Below are positions 56,701 through 64,000 of a DNA stretch of 64,000 bases, piece by piece. Below the pieces are notes generated by a model. That model saw only the letters and a program-made list of their open reading frames with translations, had not been told where the DNA came from and ran no database searches. The stretch comes from Pelecanus crispus (Eukaryota; Chordata; Aves; Pelecaniformes; Pelecanidae): the NCBI RefSeq assembly GCF_030463565.1, contig NC_134646.1:19139296-19203295 (forward strand), given 5' to 3'. Numbering within the stretch: the stretch's first letter is position 1; each line of letters starts with the position of its first letter. A program made the position numbers and the translations under genes.

Positions 56701-59700
56701 TATTTTCCCTCTTCAGTCTCAGGTCATTGTGGTTCTTCCAATGTAACTGAGCAGACCATAAAGCGCTCTGACAGTTGGGCTCTCAGGGAAGGGGCTTTCC
56801 TACCACACTATGAGCAAACCCCATTTCGTCCCGTTGCAACAGACGTGCTCCCCCACATGCCAGATACGAGGCTGAGTCCCACCAACGGGTGTTTTGCCAT
56901 CTTGTTACGCCGAGGCAAAAGCTGTTCTGCAGTTTCAGCAACAACTTCTCCCATTCTCAGGTCAGAGTAACGCTTCCACCTGAAGTATTTACTGTTTACT
57001 TGATTTGTGGTGCACGGAGCACAGCTTGCACTTCTCTCTGCTTTCTGTCACTGGAGTTGCTAGCCTCCTTTTTATACTGCTTTCAAAAAATTTTATGCCA
57101 TTTCATTTAATCAAACTCTAGTATTACCCACCCTATTACTTTCCAGTTCATATGAAAAGTTCACCTAAGGCATGAGCAGGATATCACCATTGATTTTTAG
57201 CAGTTTATGAAATACCACTCGGTTTTGCCAGCAATACCATCTTACTATCCTATCTCAAGGGACAGGTGGAGCATTATGGCACACTCAGAGTGTATTTTAT
57301 AAGTGGCAAGTAGTCGGCAGGATGCAATTAGGCCAAGCATTACAGTCATGATCTGGAAAGGTTGCCCTGTAAAGTCCTGGTTTGCTGCCATTTTGTTGTG
57401 GTAGTCTTCAGATTGAAGTATATCTTGTGCTTTACAAAGGTACTCCTACATATTGATTTAGGTGAATTCTCTGAGAGTTATCTTCCAGTGGTATAGTCAT
57501 CAAAATACACTAGAAATTACTAACTGCTTATACCTTTAGCATTTTTGCCATCTTTCTCCAAACCCTGTGGACTGGAACTGTGTTATATGAGACCCTGAGC
57601 TCTTTACTAGGTTGAGAGAAGTGTCTTCCCCTCACCTAAAAAGAGCCAAGAAAACATGAGCTACAAAAGACAGAGACTCAAAGCCTCTACTCTTTCTTAA
57701 GTTTTCAGGATTGTGATTGAAAGCTCCTGAGCAAATCTTGACTGGTGACTTCTGGATGTATGCCACAGCACTCCTGTTCCTGATCTCACCTCTCCCTAAA
57801 TCACCAGCACAGATGGAGGCAGCTGTCCACAAGTTCTTCTCATGCCTCTTTTTCTTACCTGCAGGTGCCAGATTTATTAGAAAAACACTTGATCCTGAAC
57901 ATTTTTAGCTCCCTCTGGGGCTCTGACCAATCTGGCTGGTCCTCAGTCAGGTACAGCCAGAAGAGCAAGAGCCAAAATGGGAATGGAGAGCAACCACAGC
58001 AAGTGGCTTTCTACTGCTTCTACTGTTGTGCCAGATGGCTGCCTGCTTACCTGAAGCCTGCAGTGCAAAGCCAAAACAAGAGAAAGAAGTCCAGAACCAT
58101 ATCTTCAGGCTCACTCACTCTTCGATCCAGGTTTTTTTCAAGCAGTTGCAAACTAAAGAACTTCCTTGCTCGCCAATACAAGAAGACGCACTTTCAGCCA
58201 GCTGCTGTACCAACACACCCAGAAGGTGCTTTTGGAACAGCATCCTTCATGCCACCATGACAGCTAACCAAAGCTAGTATTTGAAGAAATTATTTCAAAA
58301 TAGCAAAGCATCAAGAACACTCCTGGAGGTAGAAGAGACAAAACCCCTGGGTATCTTACTGCAGCTGAGGATTCCCTGCTGCCCTGTCCCCAGTACCACT
58401 ATAAGTTCATGCAAGCTGCAGAACATGACTCCTATTGACACCATGGGCTATGACAGAGAAGAAAGCAAGCTTGAATGTGAATAGGAGAGGAAGCCGGTAG
58501 AGATGACTAAGAAATCTGTAGAAAAATGACAGTTTCCTCTGTGGGGCAAGAAATGGCAGCATGCTTTATCCCAGGACTCCTTGGCCACTGCAAACTGAGG
58601 TGGGAATTTGGATTCAAACTCTCACAGTAGGAAATTGCCCCTTCCAGCTCCAGGTTTTTATCAGTCTGCATCTCCTACCCTTCTCTAGAGAGAGGAAAAC
58701 ACAGGGAAATAAACAAAACCTTGAACAATCCTCCTCTCCTAAGGATTCAGCTATTTACAGAAAAATCTGACCATCAGTCTTCCTGCTTCCCTCAGCAGCT
58801 CCCAGGCTCCACAGCATTCTCCGTCCAGCGCTTCCCTACGGCTGTAGGGCCAGGCCGGCAGCCCTGAGCGGCTGCAGGCCTGTTGCCTCTGTCGTGTGAG
58901 GCACTTTGTCCTCTCCCCTGGAGAATAGACTTGAGTCTGGCAGAAGCCACCACATCCCCTGAGGCCTCTGAAGGTGCCGCTCAGCTCTCAATGTAACAAA
59001 ACCCCACGCCGTTGTTGGGGCTGGTAAGGCGACCCGGAGTTTGCAGGGCTGGATGGTGCCGCATGTCAACATGAGGGAGGGAAGTAACTCCTTCCTGCTG
59101 CTCAACCTGCTGCCAGGCCACTCTGCTCCAGCAAATGGCCAGGAAAGCAATGGCGCACACCTGAAGCAATGGTGCAGCTTACAGTCCTGGCCCTGTCCAG
59201 GAGGAGCCACTCTTGCCTCTTCTGTTATGGCACAGCAGCCTCTGCTGGCATGGGGCAGGCGGAAGCATCACGTCCTTCACAATTATACAAATAGGTTTGT
59301 ATCTCCCCTTATTATATTCTAATAAAGCTACAAAGCAAGCAGATGGCCTTCGTGCAGGACATGACCTGGTAAGTAAGGTTTTACGGTGATGGGAAGGAGA
59401 GCGCAGGGTCTGCTCTGCTGCTCTGCGGAGGCAGGGGGACTGGCCCAGGCAGCACGTCCCTCGGCATTTGCCCTGGATATTTGCCTGCGCACTGAGACTA
59501 ACCAGCCGCTTGGCCTCTTGTCACTGGCCTGTGCCAGGCCAGGTCCAGCATGGCCAAGACAGCAGGGCCTTGCTGAGCTGGCCCAGGTCCAGAGAAGTGA
59601 GGCAAGGGGCTTTGGAGCAAGGGAAGCTCAGTGTGACCTGAGTGTGTTACAGTGATTCACAAGCGAAGGGCTTGGGGGTGGCAATCCAGATAAAGTTCCT

Positions 59701-59865
59701 TATTGAGATAACCCCCCTGTAGACCAGCTGAGGTGTTTTTTCAGCAGGCTGTGAGAGAAAGGCTGAAAGCACCAAGCTTCCACCTCGGTCCTCGCACCCT
59801 TCCCTGACAAGAGCTTCTCTCTCCCAGCCTTGCTCCTCGGGAGGCTCGGCCAGGAGAGCTGGGTG
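50741..59865. other. Intergenic upstream of CDS1, nothing recognised
   Basis: Mixed-composition unique-looking sequence with many short overlapping frames, the longest being 201 codons at 53245-53850 (plus). None has a recognisable domain, and I see no mobile element. By synteny this is the CDS1 to NKX6-1 interval, but no homeobox exon is seen. Confidence 0.55.
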
Positions 59866-60004
59866 CTTGAGGTGGTCCTTGCCGCTGCGGGGCTGGGGGA
59901 GAGCTTGCCTCCGCCGGAGCCCTGGCCTGGGCTGCTGGCCCCAGGACCGAGGAGGGTGGGGAAGACAGGGAAGGCCTGCCTTGCCCTGCGGATGCAGGGC
60001 TGTG

Positions 60005-60235
60005 GTCTGCAGCGGCGGAGAGCGGGCGGAGAGCCCGCACCGCCGGCGGCCGGGAGCGCTCCTCGCTAGGTGGAGCTGCCGGAGCGGGCACGGCGCCGGC
60101 GCCCGGCGGCAGCCCCGGGAACCCGCCGGCTCCGGGGGCACGGCCTGCGGCTTCCCCGCACGCCGTGCCCCAGCCCCGCTCCCTGAGCCCTCCCTGCGCC
60201 GGCACGCCGCTGGTGCCCCTCGGCGTGTTGTTACG
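60005..60235. promoter_or_regulatory. CpG-rich patch upstream of CDS1
   Basis: A block of GC- and CpG-rich DNA about 9.7 kb from the CDS1 start. It is open on the minus strand for about 200 codons (59647-60279) but the translation is Pro/Arg/Ala/Gly low-complexity. It may be an unannotated promoter or a distal regulatory island; only composition supports this. Confidence 0.4.
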
Positions 60236-60240
60236 CTGAA

Positions 60241-63200
60241 GCAAGCGAGGTCTTTTCTGAAACAAAGTCGCGTTACCAAGTGTACCGCTCCCAGTAATTT
60301 TCTCTGTCATTCAGTCTGAATCTGCTAATCAATGCAGCCCTGCCAGCCTTCGATGTGATGGAAAATGCTGAAATACGATTTTCTAAAAATCATAAAAATA
60401 TGCACATAATGATAGCTACTGCCATCGCTTTCTCCCTCCCATCCCCATTTAGATCATCAATTTAACGATTTCCAGTTCCCTGACACTGGACCACCCTGTG
60501 CCAACAATTTCTAAGCAAAGCTCTCTCTGCTGATTTCCACGGGGGGCTGCTTAAAGATCGATAGCCAGTGATGGCCTACCGTACATATATTTGTCTCACA
60601 GAGTGAAAGAAACTACATAAAAGCTCCAGCTACGCCAGTTAAATTTCCATAGATTTTTGCTATTAATGTGAAACCAAAGTAAAGCCAGACATTAGTTTCA
60701 GCCTTACAGCATACCTGGTTATCCGCATCAGGAAAGGGCTCGCATGAGTGGCAGGGTAGTGCCGGGACCCATACCCACCAACTGCAGCCATGGGGACACT
60801 CACTGCCCTGCACATGCTTGGGTGGCTCGACTGGCCAACCGGGGCCAGGGGATGACGGGTGAACTTCGTTTGGGTCTAAACTGGTATCTTTATCCACAGC
60901 TCATGTGCACATACGCAGCACAGCAGGAAATTTATGTGCAGCAGTGCGCAATGGAAAGAAAAAGGGAGGTAACTTTGGAAGGGTGGCACCTTCACTGTCC
61001 TTAGGCAAAGATAAGCGAGGGAGATAGAGCACCAGTGCTCCTTGTCGCTGCTGTTACACATCTGGCCTATGACACATACATTTCAGCATGACTGTTAATA
61101 GCAGGTTTCCAAAATAGTTTCCTTGCCTGTGTCTGATCAGCCACACATGTCCAGTCCTCGTGGTGCTCCCCAAGCCCACCTGGAAATGGAGCAGGCCGCT
61201 CAAAAGCAATCACGCTGCATACTGAGGTGCACAGAGGCAGGAGCCACCCCTGGCGCTGCTGCTCCTGTTCCCAGTGGAATGAAGGGCCATCCCTACCGCC
61301 AGGACTGCGGCCCTTCGCAAGCACGTGGCTAGAGGGAAACAGCTTCTCCAAATGCTGCGTTGCATCACAGCCACATCTGTGCTGGCTGCAGCTCTCAGTA
61401 GTACCACACAGGAATAGACAAACATGGCATTTGTTGAGAAATCTGTTGCGCACTAATTAGTTAGGACAAACGGAGACCTGGTAATCAGTAATGCCACACA
61501 GCTATCGCTAGCAGGTCTTTGGAGCCAGGGTGCCAGCGGAGCACTGGGTGCACCTGCAGCGGGTCCCTGCGGCCACATTAAATAGATCTATGTCGCCTCC
61601 ACACCACAGCGTAACAACGGAGGTGGTGGGCCGTCTTTGGAGATGTAAGCCGGACAAACTTCGGGTAAGGCTTGCACTGCCGAGAGGGGAGCGTGCAATG
61701 AGGGCAGAGCCTGAGCAGGGCATGGGCTTGGGGCTGGGAGAGGCGTTCAGAGCAGGACTGCCCCAGGAATGGTCTCTGGTGAACCTGTGGATCCCGGACA
61801 GACGGATACTTCGCACTTGTAATCCTCTCCTCCTGGCTTTCCCCCAGCAGGGGTCAGGCTGGACCAACGATCACAAATCAAAAGTAAAAGTAACTACTCT
61901 GCGCCAGCATCAAATATTTTCAATGCTCCGGAATGGAGAAAAATATTTTGCCTTACTGAGGATATGGAAAATACATGAGCATCTCATTTAAGAAAAGCAA
62001 AAGAAATATTGAAATGGCAACAGAGGTGGCTGTAAGCGGCAGCCTGCAACACCTGCCTTGTCCTTGCGGCTGTTTTTAAAAGGCAACGACCAGGTCCTGT
62101 TCCCACTCAGTCTCATTACAGCCTCAGCCTCTGTTCCCAGTTATTCTTCAGTGTAAACGGAAACAGAAATTCGGCCAGCATGTGGGGAGCACAGCCTTAG
62201 AGCAGCAAAGTGACATGAGCGTGTCCTCAGAAGTCACTGGAACCCCCCGGGAAGGCAGAGCTCACAGCATCCGCCACGGGCTGGGAAGGGGAAGCTGCTA
62301 CCCACAGAAACCATTCCTGCGTGGTCAGACCGAATAAGTAACGCAAAGCGCTGTCAGTCCTAGGTTGACCTCTCCAGTACAGCCCTGGCTAGAGCTGGCA
62401 GCGTTTCACGGCCCTTGGCGCTCTGAAGAGCAAACCAGGGGGTCCGCAGTGGGGTCACCCGCCAAGTGATGCCTCTGCCTTTGGCTGTCACCAGAGGTCT
62501 GCAGGCAGATACTCTGGGACAAGAATGCTAAAAAGCAGGTGAGATGTATCCAAAGGCCTGGCTCCTGAAAAATTTTCTGGCCAGCTTTGCCTCGGTTTGT
62601 CACCTAGCGAGAGAGGACACAGAGGATGGCATTTCATGCGTGGAATTTTAATGATAACTTTATTATATTTTAGTGTATTATTGGCTTGCGATTTTGTCGT
62701 CTTACAAGAAATTTCCGTTTCCACATCTCCATTAAATGTCTGATTCATTTTCTTGGCTCGTGGTAATGCCTCAAAGCTACATCACTAAAGAATCAGTGCT
62801 CTGCATTAGATAAATATAAGACTGAGCCTGATTAACCTATTAACTATTTTTAATTAGCTTTTACTGTTCTTCAGATATTCCATGTTTTTGAGGAAGCGGA
62901 AAGAGAATGAGAGCACACTGGTACTATAGAGCTGTATAGAGCTAGCATATGGACCGAGATTGTTCATCATCATTGGCAGGATCTCTGCTGTAGGGAATCT
63001 TGCAACAGCATCACAATTTTCCTGCTAGAGTGAATGCCATAATGGACACATTTGCGGCGTGAATTATGGGCAAGAGAGAAAAATTTTAAATCTTTATAGC
63101 ATTTTTATGCTCTGTCTTCCTTTTTGGTAATCAGAACTTGATTAAGAGATGGAATTAGCACCCAGAAGAACATTAGGCTTTCCTGGCTCAGTTCCTCTCC

Positions 63201-63400
63201 ACCACGTAGGGCAGGCAACAAATGATTTGGTGGCTTTACAGTGCTGCTACAACAAAAAGGTGCCTAAATACCTATCCATCACTTTAAGAAGGTAACCGGC
63301 TGCTTGCTCGCCATGAAGAACATACGGTAATGGCAAAGCATTTTGTTTGCTAAATAAAGCGATTACTTGATTTAGTTCAGACAGAGCCTTCTCCCGATGA
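60241..63400. other. Intergenic, AT-rich with homeodomain-type core sites
   Basis: AT-rich stretches at 60340-60720 and 62640-63140 carry several TAAT cores. They look like candidate conserved non-coding sequence rather than repeats. No exon is recognised. Confidence 0.4.
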
Positions 63401-63819
63401 CGATGACTTCCCGGGGCAAAAGCTGGGCACGGTGGGGTCCCTGGCATCTGTCCCCACTGCTGGGGGGCTGAGAGCTGCGGGCAGGGCAGGGCCAGCCCCC
63501 CCTTGGGGGCACCGCGCCGGGCACAGCTGGACACCGCAGCCGGTGCAGCAAGGCGCAGTTCGGGTCCCCGTCTCATCGGCGTGAAGAATATCTGCCCCTG
63601 CTATGCCAAAGCGCGTTGGACCTTTTAATTTTAGGTGTTCTCATGGGTTCTTTTTTCCTTTCAGATAACGCTGGGACCATTCCAGCCAACGTGAATTTCA
63701 GAGGCGCAGCTGCTCCAGCACTCGTACTTGCTACGCCTCGAACGAGCAAACAAATAACTACAGCTTTTTTTTCTGACAACGCTCCTTCCGTATACCTCTT
63801 CATTCACATCTCTTCTTCG

Positions 63820-64000
63820 CCTCCGCTCGGGGTGACCGGGGTCTCCATCGCAACCTCAGCCCCCCCCACCCCCCCGCCCCCGCCGCCGCCCCTGCCCGCC
63901 GCCTCCTCCAGCCCGGGCCCCCTCGCTGCCCGGGCCCCCGCCGCCCCCCGGGGGCTCCGCGGGCTCCCTCCCCGCGGGCCAGCGGGGTTTCCACGGGAGC
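63820..64000. other. CpG- and C-rich sequence at the right edge
   Basis: The last 180 bp are very GC-rich with CCC and CCG runs, continuing from a milder GC-rich stretch at 63420-63570. It may be the rim of a CpG island of the next gene (NKX6-1 by synteny, or a non-coding RNA). Nothing coding is recognisable before the window ends. Confidence 0.4.

Noticed and set aside
59647..60310. 210- and 189-codon overlapping minus-strand frames
   Set aside because: Overlapping frames in a GC-rich patch with low-complexity residues; composition explains them.
1..64000. CRISPR array, operon or prokaryotic mobile element
   Set aside because: The window is vertebrate nuclear DNA; no regularly spaced repeats or prokaryotic gene layout are present.

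Overview
The window is nuclear genomic DNA from a bird. The evidence is several CR1 LINE copies with the avian-type 3' end (repeats of ATTCTATG), degenerate solo LTRs of an endogenous retrovirus, and one vertebrate multi-exon gene with short introns. A SINE with a tRNA-Ile head and a CR1 3' tail (34311-34453) points to a passerine or a close relative, because the SINE family I know with this build (TguSINE1 type) was described from passerines. That last step is inference.

The only protein-coding gene I can support is CDS1 (phosphatidate cytidylyltransferase 1, CDP-diacylglycerol synthase), on the minus strand. All 13 coding exons are present, from an ATG at 50294 to a TAG at 16509. Every junction is GT-AG, phases agree, and the joined frame is 1371 nt, giving 456 residues. 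The intact CTP-transferase signature spans residues 370-396. A CpG island covers exon 1 (about 49790-50740). A long 3' UTR probably ends near tandem AATAAA signals at 13896-13906.

Layout: 1-311 is a CR1 3' end. 312-13880 is intergenic, with an unusual 1270-bp element at 5516-6785 that has 105-bp terminal inverted repeats and a 5-bp target duplication, plus a small CR1 scrap near 12103-12190. 13880-50740 is CDS1. Its introns 2 and 3 collect the retroelements: a long dead CR1 with a second CR1 nested in it, an inverted CR1 split by an LTR, a second LTR in the opposite orientation, and the SINE. These inverted pairs flank coding exon 3. Intron 1 holds a second, isolated CpG-rich patch (43545-43790). 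50741-64000 is intergenic with two further CpG-rich patches and no recognised exon.

In other vertebrates CDS1 lies between WDFY3 and NKX6-1. By that synteny WDFY3 should lie to the left and NKX6-1 to the right, but I recognise no coding exon of either. Most short open frames in the window look like chance. A protein-like frame in intron 10 and an exon-like segment at 12688-12774 deserve a second look.
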